Source: Trichostrongylus colubriformis
Lineage: Eukaryota > Nematoda > Chromadorea > Rhabditida > Trichostrongylidae
DNA: 64,000 bases
Reading direction: 5' to 3'
NCBI GenBank assembly: GCA_963978905.1
Contig: OZ022258.1
Span: forward strand, 40,842,591 to 40,906,590
The notes beneath the pieces are model-generated. The model saw only the letters and a list, made by a program, of their open reading frames with translations, ran no database searches and was not told where the DNA came from. Positions 10,920 to 20,197 of the stretch are shown in pieces; the stretch's first letter is position 1, and every line of letters begins with the position of its first letter. The position numbers were made by a program, and so were the translations under genes.

Positions 10920-13020
10920 AATGAAGGGATAAGGAACAGAAGGCTCGCTGTGGATCAGTTCTCATGGTACTCGCCAAATCCGGCTTCTACTGTAGGGATA
11001 TGACTGGGAGTAAAAGGGCTCTGGGGCTCGGAGTATGTGATATAAGGTTTAGCTGAAAAGGTAGGATAGTGGCTGTTGAAAAGGAGGCTGAATGCAACTA
11101 TTTAGTTCTTCCGTGTCACTAAAACACTGCAACAACTGATTAGAAATCCGTTCTGAACATGCAGGATGGTATGGTTAGAGCGACGAGCAAGACTGCAAGA
11201 GAACATCGTTGGCATGTACTTTCACAGGAAAAAGATGCCATCGGAGTCGTCGGTGACGCTCAGTCACGCGATTTCATGACTGAAACGTTGCGATCGTGGA
11301 ATTGCAAGCAAAATCGCTGGAAAAGCTCGTTTCTACGGTATTAACCATACACCACGCCATGTTTTTCATCCCTTTCCCATTCACAAGATGGTGGGGAGAT
11401 TTAAGCGGGAGGAACGGATAGCCGCAAGTGGATAGTGAGTTGGGTAAGTACTAAATAGTAAAAATTAGTAACCTAAACAATTATCAGTAGTAACCTAACC
11501 AATAATCAGTAGAATGAACACGATCGGAGTGATATGGAGCTGCTTTGAGCAGTACTTGAATAACAACCGAAAGGGCCCGCGACTGCATGATTTATCGCCA
11601 TATTGCACCGGGCCTCGGACTGGGAAACAATGCTGTGGAGGGAGCCGCAGCAAGAACCCATTGGATGGCGGGGTAGAGACCCGTTAGATTTTTGAAGGAA
11701 GATCTGCATTGGCTAAGATGGGTAGAAAACCATGTCGGAAAGTGTTTTTGAGCTGGTGATTATTCTTCAGCTCCAAAACACCAGCGAAGGAGCGTGAAAC
11801 AATATGAGCTCAGGATAAACATCAAACGATCTTGGGAAAGCATTACAACTGGAATTAAGAGGAATTAAGACATAAGGGTCATCACAGGAGAGCATGGGAG
11901 AATGGGGGAGCAATTGGATGGTGGTGGTAGAGAGAATGAGACATTTTTGCATGGCAAGCAACGACGAAGAAAAAGTGATAAAAAGCAGAATAAATGACTG
12001 TTAATCAGAAGTGTAAATATGTTTTCAGCGGCACCTCTTGGCACCATGTGCAGAACATCTGCAGAAGAGCTGTTCTGCTGCTGGAGGCACAGAAAAAGAA
12101 GACCTGTCAGCACGAGACTCTTCAAATGACATGTGGGTCGAAACATGTTGTGAGGGTGTCTGCGAGAATGTATGTGTACTAGTGGACCACACATCAGAAT
12201 CACGATGCGCTCCGCCCTCTTACCCACCCCCAAGACCACACCAGTTCACTCAACGGCCATTAATCATAAGTAACAGCAAAAACAACAACTGTGGCCTCTT
12301 TGCTGTGCTCAACAATCACTGCAGTTCCATGGTGCTCAGAAAAAGAGTTTTGGTAGAGGCGGAACATCGTGATTAATAAAAGTGATCACAGCAAATCCGA
12401 TTATCATTATTTTTCCGGTTTGCACTGTAAAACAAATGTTCTGGAAAAATGTAGAAAAGACAGGGCGTTCTAAAGCTGAGTTCTTCGAAACTGCATTGCG
12501 TAATACAGAAGGGATGTATCATTTTAGCCCTTCAACTCTCCATCCTCTGCAGTATCCAAAGGTCCCGGATGAACGGAAATCTTCTACCAGAACATGAAGT
12601 CATTTAGAAAGTTTACTCATAGTCAAGTTCAATTTGCCAGTTTAGGCTGATTGTTCTTCTGAATACAGTACTTCATGCGAAGAAATATTTTCCAAAACTG
12701 CGTCTGCATTTTTGAAGTGGATTATAGAAAAAGAGTCTCAAATCAACAGATAGCATTGAAGGAAGGGCTCGTTAACTTCGACTTCAGCCACAGACATTTT
12801 GACAGACACATGGCAGTGGTTGCACTGAGGATCATGCACCCCCCCTCCCCCCTCTCCCAAACCTTTGAAACAAGTCGTCAATGGATAGTAAAAGCACAGT
12901 ACTATTACCTAGTATAATGTACGACTTGAGTATCGACTTGTGACTTTTTTGAGGACCACCTCCTCGCTTTCGATTCAACAGAAGCAGATAGTTCCTTAAA
13001 AACACATCCAAGGTCCCATT
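10920..13020. other. Intergenic, nothing recognised
   Basis: Short unrelated frames on both strands. Runs of C occur at 12839-12860. Confidence 0.35.
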
Positions 13021-13160
13021 TCCCCCCCCCCCCTTTCCCTAACTGCGGCCCTTTTTTGATAGAATTGAGACCCTCCATGAGGATTCATCCAATTCTGTTT
13101 TTCCTTGATTGGACATTTTGTACACTTCTCTTATGCAACCCTCGCAAAGAGAGAGAGAGA

Positions 13161-13199
<39 letters not shown>
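13021..13199. repeat. Poly-C run and GA microsatellite
   Basis: A run of 13 C lies near 13021-13033 and an almost uninterrupted (GA)n tract at 13149-13198. The frame across it (GEREREREREREK) is simple-sequence translation, not a gene. Confidence 0.9.
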
Positions 13200-13204
<5 letters not shown>

Positions 13205-13317
13205 TGGAAAGCTCCTTATCGCAGACGGTAGCCCAAAAAGTATAAAAATGCCGCAGAGCCCGACTTGTTACCATGAGACATACCACAATCGATAAGGATA
13301 TTAGTATTTACAATAAT

Positions 13318-13473
13318 GAAAATTTGTTACAAGTATGCTGAACTATGGGCAAAAGCTTCCGTGTCAGACGCGACTCGAACCCGCACTTCATGCTTTACGG
13401 GGATATGTGCTAATCCATTACACTACCGACACACCTTTCGCCTTTACTCATCTTCTTTTTGGTATATTTACCA
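13318..13473 (-). repeat. tRNA-derived SINE-like repeat, copy 1
   Basis: Read on the minus strand, 13432-13361 is a 72-base tRNA-like sequence. It has a 7 bp acceptor stem (GTGTCGG with CTGACAC), a box A exactly matching TRGYNNARNGG (TAGTGTAATGG) and a box B with one mismatch (GGTTCGAGTCG). The anticodon arm does not fold and there is no T at position 33, so it is not a working tRNA. Non-tRNA flanks (TGGTAAATATACCA before, GCATACTTGTAACAA after) are shared with the copy at 18740-18896. Confidence 0.75.
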
Positions 13474-13479
13474 CCAGTC

Positions 13480-13668
13480 GGGTTGGCCGGCTGACGCCGG
13501 CCAACCCTCCTGGACTCGGATTGGCCGGCTTCGCCGGCCAATCCTCGTAGGGGCGGCTTCGCCGCCCCGGCAGGGTGGCTTTGGGGCTTTCTGCTTTGTA
13601 GTGAGGAGCGACTCTCGGCTCGCCGCTAGCGCGGCGAGCCGACTTTCGCATGCGCGCTTCGCGCGCAT
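13480..13668. repeat. Array of five GC-rich hairpins
   Basis: Five near-perfect palindromes in 190 bases: 13480-13507 (12 bp stem, TGAC loop), 13518-13544 (12 bp, TTC), 13550-13568 (8 bp, TTC), 13615-13642 (12 bp, TAGC), 13650-13668 (8 bp, TTC). Three unrelated stems share the centre CTTCG. The array starts a few bases beyond the tRNA-like SINE and is far more GC-rich than its surroundings. Several long frames cross it on both strands; I regard them as artefacts. Confidence 0.9.
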
Positions 13669-14229
13669 TGCAGCAGGAATAGGCCCTGTGTATAGAGAGC
13701 GCACATAGCAGCAGGGAACGGATAATATGCGGCTTGTATATATTGTGAGCAAACCTCCAACGATCATCGGCTTTGGTTGAAATAAGAGACACCACACCCA
13801 TCTGTAACCTCTTCCCCACTGAAGGCAAAACCCCTTAAAAGAAAGGCAGGATTCGATCCGAACACAAAAATAGAATTGAAGCACTTAGTAGTACCAAAGT
13901 AAGGAAGATGGATCGAAACGGTCAAAAAATCCAAGTAAGAAGACCCCCTCCCATCGTTGATCCAAGTGTGTAAGGCACAATCGCAGAGGGGCGGCCACGC
14001 TAAAAGGAGCGGCAGCAGTTGGAGGTGTCTCATCGTGAGCGCTGAGGCGCTCCGTAGTAATTGACTTCTGAGGATTAAAAGTTTGGAGAGGACGTGCATG
14101 TATCAGTTCTATAAGAAACATTGACCTTAACTGATTGCCGAGAGATACACCTGATAATAACACACCACTCCCCAATGGTAACCGAGAACAAACAGACACT
14201 TTGTGAGTGTGGTACCAATATTGCAATTA
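13669..14229. other. Between the hairpin array and the tandem array
   Basis: No gene recognised. A T-arm-like stretch (minus strand GGATCGAATCCTGCC, near 13843-13857) hints at another decayed tRNA-like element, but no box A was found at the right distance. Confidence 0.35.
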
Positions 14230-16260
14230 TGGCCGGGCTAGGCTTAGAACTTATGTACTCTATACACAGGGGGTTGACGTGTACAGAGTACATAAGTTTG
14301 GTGGGTTGACTCCGACTCAATCCTAACCTGCCCGACCTCCACACCCCGTACCTAATTTGCTTCTTGTGTGCTCCCTACATTTTGGTCTGTCCCTATCCAG
14401 TTCTTACTCGCACGACCTGAGCAGTCCCATTCCTGACCTTCCCGATTTTCGGAACCCAAGCGAGGGTTTATAAATTTGAGTACCCATCGGTTTCGGCGCA
14501 GGCCCCGCCCATGGTGGGCGGAGCTAAGCTTAAAACTTATATGCTCCGTACACATGACCCCTACCCAATCCTAACCTGCCCGACCTCCACAGGCCCGTGC
14601 CTTATTTGCTTGTTGTGCGCACCCTTCACTTTGGTCAGTCCCTCCCCAGTCCTTACATGTGCGATTCAACAGACCCTTTCCTAACTTGCCCGATTCTCAG
14701 CATTTAAGCGAAGACCTGAATTCGTTTATTCATCGATTTCGGCGCGAGCCCAGCCCATGGTGGGCGGAGGTAGGCTTAGAATTCATGTGCTCCGTACCTT
14801 GTGTTTGCCCCTATGTTATCCTAACTTGCCCTACCTCTACAGGCCCGTGCCTTATTTGCTTGTTGTGTGCACCCTTCACTTTGGTCAGTCCCTCCCCAGT
14901 CCTTACATGTGCGATTCAACAGACCCTTTTCTAACTTGCCCGATTTTCAGCACTTGAGCGAAGACCTGAATTCGTTTATTCATCGATTTCGGCGCGAGCC
15001 CAGCCCATGGTGGGCGGAGCTAGGCTTAGAACTTATGTGCTCCGTACACTTATGTTTTTACGCTATCCTAACTTGCCCTACCTCTACAGGCCCGTTCCTA
15101 ACTTGCTTCTTGTGTGCTCCCTACATTTTGGTCTGTCCCTATCCAGTCCTTACACGCACGACTTCAACAACCCTTTCCTAACTTGCCCGATTTTCTGCAC
15201 TTAAGCGAGGACCTAAATTCGTTTATTCATCGATTTCGGCGCGAGCCCAGCCCACGGTGGGCGGAGGTAGGCTTAGAATTTATGTGCTCCGTACACTTGT
15301 GTTTGCCCCTACGCTAACCTAACTTGCCCAACCTCTACAGGCCCGTTCTGCTCCTTGTGTGCTCCCTACAATTTGGTCAGTCTCTACCCACTCTTTACTC
15401 GCACGACCTGAGCAGTCCCATTCCTGACCGTCCCGATTTTCGGAACCCAGGCGAGGACTCAAATTGGAGCACTCATCGGTTTCGGCGCAGGCCCCCCCCC
15501 CCCACGGTGGCCGGAGGTAGGCTTAGAATTTATGTGCTCCGTACACTTGTGTTTGCCCCTATGTTATCCTAACTTGCCCTACCTCTACAGGCCCGTGCCT
15601 TAATTGCTTGTTGTGTGCACCCTTCACTTTGGTCAGTCCCTCCCCAGTCCTTACATGCGCGACTTCAACAGACCCTTTCCTAACTTGCCCGATTTTCAGC
15701 ACTTGAGCGAAGACCTGAATTCGTTTATTCATCGATTTCGGCGCAAGACCCGCCCATGGTGGGCGGGGCTAAGCTTAAAACTTATATGCTCCGTACACAT
15801 GACCCCTACCCAATCCTAACCTGCCCGACCTCCACAGGCCCGTGCCTTATTTGCTTGCTGTGTGTTCCCTTTACTTTGGTCAGTCCCTCCCCAGTACTTA
15901 CATGCGCGACTTCAACAGACTCTTTCCTAACTTGCCCGATTTCCAACATCTGAGCGAGGACCTAAATTCGTTTATTCATCGATTTCGGCGCAAGACCCGC
16001 CCATGGTGGGCGGGGCTAGGCTTAGTTCTTATATGCTCTGTACGCTTAGGTCAGCCCCTCCCCACTCCTAACTCGCGCGACCCTCCAGGATACAGCTGAG
16101 ATGAGGCCCTACCGAGTCTTAACTTGCCCGATCCCTACAGGCCCACTCTTGATTTAGCCGATTTTTTGAACCATTTCTGCGCGAGTCCCGCTCACGGTGG
16201 GCGGAGCTAGGCTTAGTCCTTAATGGGCTCCGCACACTTTGGTCTACCCCTACCCATCCC
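14230..16260. repeat. Tandem array of ~250 bp units
   Basis: The landmark GCCCATGGTGGGCGG (or CACGGTGGGCGG) recurs near 14509, 14754, 15006, 15250, 15503, 15754, 16001 and 16192, so the unit is about 245-252 bases, repeated seven to eight times with divergence. Each unit also carries CCTAACTTGCCCGA, TTCATCGATTTCGGCGC and CTTATGTGCTCCGTACA. One plus-strand frame recurs in several units (HLSEDLNSFIHRFRR); this reflects repetition and is not evidence of a protein. Confidence 0.9.
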
Positions 16261-16636
16261 CAACTTGCCCGACCTTTCCACGTTGCAATTGAGTTGAGAG
16301 TAGATTATGTGACAAAAAACGGACACATGCACACACACACACACACAAACACACCAAACTTCTGGTTTTAGCTTGCCTCTCATGTGCTCCGTACATTTTG
16401 GCTTACCCCAACCCATCCCTAACTTGCCCGACCTCTACAGGTCCATTCCTAGCCTGCCTGATTTTTGGAACCTGAGCGTGCACTTAAATTTGAACACCGG
16501 CAGTTTCCGCGCAAGCCCCGCTCACAGTGGGCGGAGCTAGGCTTAATTCTTATGTGCTCTGTGCGCTTAGGTCAGCATCTACCCAATTCTAACATGACCG
16601 ACCTTTCCAGACAGCAGTTCAGTTGAGGCATATAAC
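16261..16636. repeat. Diverged continuation of the array with an AC microsatellite
   Basis: CTAACTTGCCCGACCTCTAC and CACAGTGGGCGGAGCTAGGC mark partial array units. A short (AC)n tract lies at 16329-16346. Confidence 0.75.
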
Positions 16637-16868
16637 AATGGGGTGGAGTGCAAGTGTTCCGATTGGTGAGGTCAGGTCAGGTTGCGCGGCGGATTGCAAA
16701 CAGGTAAAGACAGGTAAAACACGCTGCCAAAGCTCCTCCCCTAAAAAGGCTTAGGCAAATCTGGGAGAGCCCAGACGGCAGGACACGCCACCATTCGGAC
16801 AACTCGCGAAGGGCGGTGACCCAGTTCGGCGCCGACCTCTAGGAATTGGAACACTTGCAACACACCCC
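16637..16868. repeat. Fold-back element within the array
   Basis: Imperfect inverted repeats GGGGTGGAGTGCAAGTGTTC (left) and GAACACTTGCAACACACCCC (right) bound about 230 bases. No coding capacity. Confidence 0.6.
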
Positions 16869-17004
16869 ATAACAATGAGATAGGGGTGTATGTGGTGCAG
16901 ACAGGTTGTAAATGGTTGACGCTGGACTGTGGGAGTGACATGGGTACCCTCGGTGTATCCCTAGGTTATGCCTCCTTTCCTTACCGGCCCATCACAACAC
17001 GGCT

Positions 17005-17275
17005 GCCATTCGCCTTTCGAGGCTCCTTATCAGTTGCTATCACATCCGTTCCCTCACCATTGATGTCCCCTTACCACCCCTACATTACCTTAAAAATTCA
17101 GGATCCCAGCTTTGCTGCGACGCGAGATATGAATTTCCCGCCATTCGCCTTTCGAGGCTCCTTATCAGCCCTCATCAGTTGCTATCACCTCCGTTCCTTC
17201 ACCATTAATGTCCCCTTTCCACCCCCATATTATCTTAAAAATTCAGGGTCCCAGCTTTGCTGCGACGCGAGATAG
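17005..17275. repeat. ~135 bp tandem duplication
   Basis: GCCATTCGCCTTTCGAGGCT occurs at 17005 and 17140. Both copies end with CCCAGCTTTGCTGCGACGCG. They differ by small indels and a few substitutions. Confidence 0.85.
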
Positions 17276-17345
17276 AAATTATGCGGTGAGCGGACAGACA
17301 GACACACACAGACAGACAGACAAACAAACACACCAAACTTCTGCT
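17276..17345. repeat. GACA/CACA microsatellite
   Basis: ACAGACAGACA and ACACACA runs followed by CAAACACACCAAACTTCTG, a block that recurs after every microsatellite in this cluster (16345, 17335, 17727, 17999, 18285, 18557). Confidence 0.85.
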
Positions 17346-17472
17346 TGATATATAGAGTATGATGATGATAGGAATAGGATGGTTTTGATTCCATTCCTAA
17401 CTTGCCTCTCATGTGCCCCGTATTTTGGCTTACCCGAACCCATCACTAACTTGCCCGACCTCTACAGGCCCA

Positions 17473-18588
17473 TTCCTAGCTTGCCTGATTTTTGGTTACT
17501 GAGCGTGGACTTGAATTCGAACACAGGCAGTTTCCGCGCAAGCCCCGTCCACAGTGGGCAAAGCTAGGCTCAGTTTTTATGTGCTCTGTACGCTTGGGTC
17601 AGCCCCTACCCGATTCCAACTTGCCCGACCTCTCCAGGCTGCAGATCAGTTAAGAATGCATTGTGCGGTGTGCGGACAGACAGACAGACAGACGGACACA
17701 CGCACACACACAGACAAACACACCAAACTTCTGGTTTATATATAGAGTACGGTTTCTGCGCAAGCCCCGCTCACGGTGGGCGGGGCTAGGCTTAGTTCTT
17801 ATGATCTTCGTGTTATGATCCTCGTGCACTTTGGTCAACCCCTACACACTCCTTACTTGCCCAACCTCTCCATGTTTGAACTGAAAGTGCAACGTGACAA
17901 ACAGATGACACAAACACGACAAACATATGGTTGAACTGAGAGTGCATGTAACAGACGGACGGACACACACACACACGCACGCACACACACACAAACACAC
18001 CAAACTCCTGCTTTATATATATGTATAGGATTCCTAGCTTGCCTGATTTTTGGTTACTGAGCGTGGACTTGAATTCGAACACAGGCAGTTTCCGCGCAAG
18101 CCCCGTCCACAGTGGGCAAAGCTAGGCTCAGTTTTTATGTGCTCTGTACGCTTGGGTCAGCCCCTACCCGATTCCAACTTGCCCGACCTCTCCAGGCTGC
18201 AGATCAGTTAAGAATGCATTGTGCGGTGTGCGGACAGACAGACAGACAGACGGACACACGCACACACACAGACAAACACACCAAACTTCTGGTTTATATA
18301 TAGAGTACGGTTTCTGCGCAAGCCCCGCTCACGGTGGGCGGGGCTAGGCTTAGTTCTTATGATCTTCGTGTTATGATCCTCGTGCACTTTGGTCAACCCC
18401 TACACACTCCTTACTTGCCCAACCTCTCCATGTTTGAACTGAAAGTGCAACGTGACAAACAGATGACACAAACACGACAAACATATGGTTGAACTGAGAG
18501 TGCATGTAACAGACGGACGGACACACACACACACGCACGCACACACACACAAACACACCAAACTCCTGCTTTATATATATGTATAGGA
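17473..18588. repeat. Two identical-looking 558 bp tandem copies
   Basis: 17473-18030 and 18031-18588 appear identical base for base, including their microsatellites. Each copy contains two diverged array units (CACAGTGGGCAAAGCTAGGC and CACGGTGGGCGGGGCTAGGC). The junction falls after TATATATGTATAGGA. Identity over microsatellites implies a very recent duplication or an assembly duplication. Confidence 0.92.
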
Positions 18589-18590
18589 TA

Positions 18591-18737
18591 GCTTATCAGC
18601 ACTCACACGTATAACGTGTTTAAGTCGGGATTACTCCTTTTCATCACAGCTGTCCATAGTTATGAAACCATGAAATTCAAATTATGAAATCAGGATCTGG
18701 TAATAAAATCACGTTATACGTGTGAGTGCTGATAAGC
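18591..18737. repeat. Fold-back element with 28 bp perfect terminal inverted repeats
   Basis: The left arm 18591-18618 begins GCTTATCAGCACTCACACG and the right arm 18710-18737 is its exact reverse complement, separated by 91 A/T-rich bases. No clear target-site duplication. Its right end touches the tRNA-like SINE copy. Confidence 0.9.
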
Positions 18738-18739
18738 AA

Positions 18740-18896
18740 TGGTAAATATACCACTCAGAAGCTGAGTTAAGGTGAAAGGGGTGTCGGTAGTGTAATGGAT
18801 TAGCACATATCCCCGGGCAAGATGAAGTGCGGGTTCGAGTCCCGCCCGACGCCAAAGCTTTTGCCCATTACTCAGCATACTTGTAACAACTTTCGC
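18740..18896 (+). repeat. tRNA-derived SINE-like repeat, copy 2
   Basis: 18781-18852 is a 72-base tRNA-like sequence with a complete 7 bp acceptor stem (GTGTCGG with CCGACGC), a perfect T-arm (GCGGG TTCGAGT CCCGC), box A TAGTGTAATGG and a consensus box B GGTTCGAGTCC. The anticodon stem has two mismatches in five pairs and position 33 is C, so I do not call a functional tRNA. It shares flanks with 13318-13473, inverted. It may still be transcribed by RNA polymerase III. Confidence 0.75.
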
Positions 18897-19797
18897 ATCG
18901 CGGGCTGCGGCGAAAATGAGCAGCTATTAATATTCAAAAATAATGATAATAATAACAATAATAATCCATTAATAATATAATACAAAAAGCATGATAAAAT
19001 GATAGGATGATAAGCACTTTTGAGAAAAAACATTTGGGTAACTAAGATTACCAAAAATGGATTTGCGCAGCCTCTGCCCGATATAAATCAATTTCAACAC
19101 ATGATCAATGATGGTGTTAAAACAAGTAAGTTTCAGAGCTATCAAAATTCAGTAATTAATATCTAGATTTTCTCATACTCTCAAGGTCTAAGAACTCTAT
19201 GTAATTACAATTTAGTTAAACATCGATTATATTTAGTGGTGATAGCTTTAATAAAATGAAATAAATAAATTAATGTCTCAAATGAATCTTAATAGCCTCT
19301 GTACACTCAAAACTGTAACAGCACACCCGAAAACAAAAACAAATCGATACTGAAAAAAATCAAAAATTAGCGCGTGCCGAGTTTCCGATTTGCGGCTAAG
19401 GATAAATCCGAGGATAAATTGCGCTTGGGCTGACGAAAAATTCAGATTTGCAATCGCACTCTCGTTTTCAACTGTACTTGGTTTGAGCGTCGAAATTTTG
19501 GAATTCTTCTGCTCGACATGTTGCTGACAAAGCCGCGCAATTCACACTGTGATTGAAAACAAGAGTTGTTTTCGGCATCGCACCATAACTGGGCAGCCCA
19601 TGACGTCTTGCATCGCGCAGTTGACTCAAAAGGAGCTCCGACAATTTCGAAACGGGGAGAGGCTCTCTGGCAACATAACTCAGACAATACGAGCAATTTC
19701 CAGGAGTTCTTGTGATGTCTCTATTGATCTTATTAATCTCTCACTGAGCCACACCATGCGTGAAAACACGACTCCCTCAAATTTCGAATACCTTAGC
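18897..19797. other. A/T-rich intergenic, nothing recognised
   Basis: AATAAT-rich simple sequence around 18930-18980. No gene or repeat copy seen otherwise. Confidence 0.4.
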
Positions 19798-20197
19798 TTA
19801 AAGGAATCGTCCACGGAAAATTGACTTTCTCCGTTACCCATACACTTATGATGCAGTTGTCTAATAGGGACCGCATGGAAAGTTTCACGCCGAGAAGTGG
19901 GAATTCGGCTAAGATACAGCTCCCCACGGAGTAGCCCCGCCCGTCGTCCGTCGCGGTTAAAAACGGAGAGTGGGTTTGTTTACGTAACTCCCTGTTCCTA
20001 CAGTGCTTTCCCCACCTCGGCGAACGACGGGATAGGCGCCTGCCCAGAGGCCCCGCCCACCCGGCCGAGACTTCGCGGTTCTGTATCCTAGCCGAATTCC
20101 CACTTTTTCGCAGGAAACTTTGCATGCGGTCCTCATTAGGCATACAACATAAATATATGGGAAACAACGAAACTCGTTTCTCCGTGGACGATTCCTA
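19798..20197. repeat. GTCCACGG-ended MITE, copy 1
   Basis: ~400 bp element with ends AAAGGAATCGTCCACGG and CCGTGGACGATTCCT, inverted repeats of each other. Subterminal blocks are also palindromic (GGCTAAGATACAG against CTGTATCCTAGCC; GCATGGAAAGTTTC against GAAACTTTGCATGC). Related copies at 23345-23580, 24391-24824 and 61770-62148. Confidence 0.85.

Noticed and set aside
13056..13295. Plus-strand frame with ERERER repeats
   Set aside because: Translation of the (GA)n microsatellite.
13316..13884. Several frames of 110-140 codons on both strands
   Set aside because: They cross the GC-rich hairpin array, where stop codons are rare by composition; both strands are open simultaneously.
14659..16099. 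Chain of plus-strand frames with recurring HLSEDLNSFIHRFRR peptide
   Set aside because: The peptide recurs only because the DNA unit is tandemly repeated; frames shift between units and no start or splice context is consistent.
18781..18852. Functional tRNA gene
   Set aside because: Mispaired anticodon stem and no T33; the same sequence with its flanks recurs at 13318-13473, so it is a repeat.
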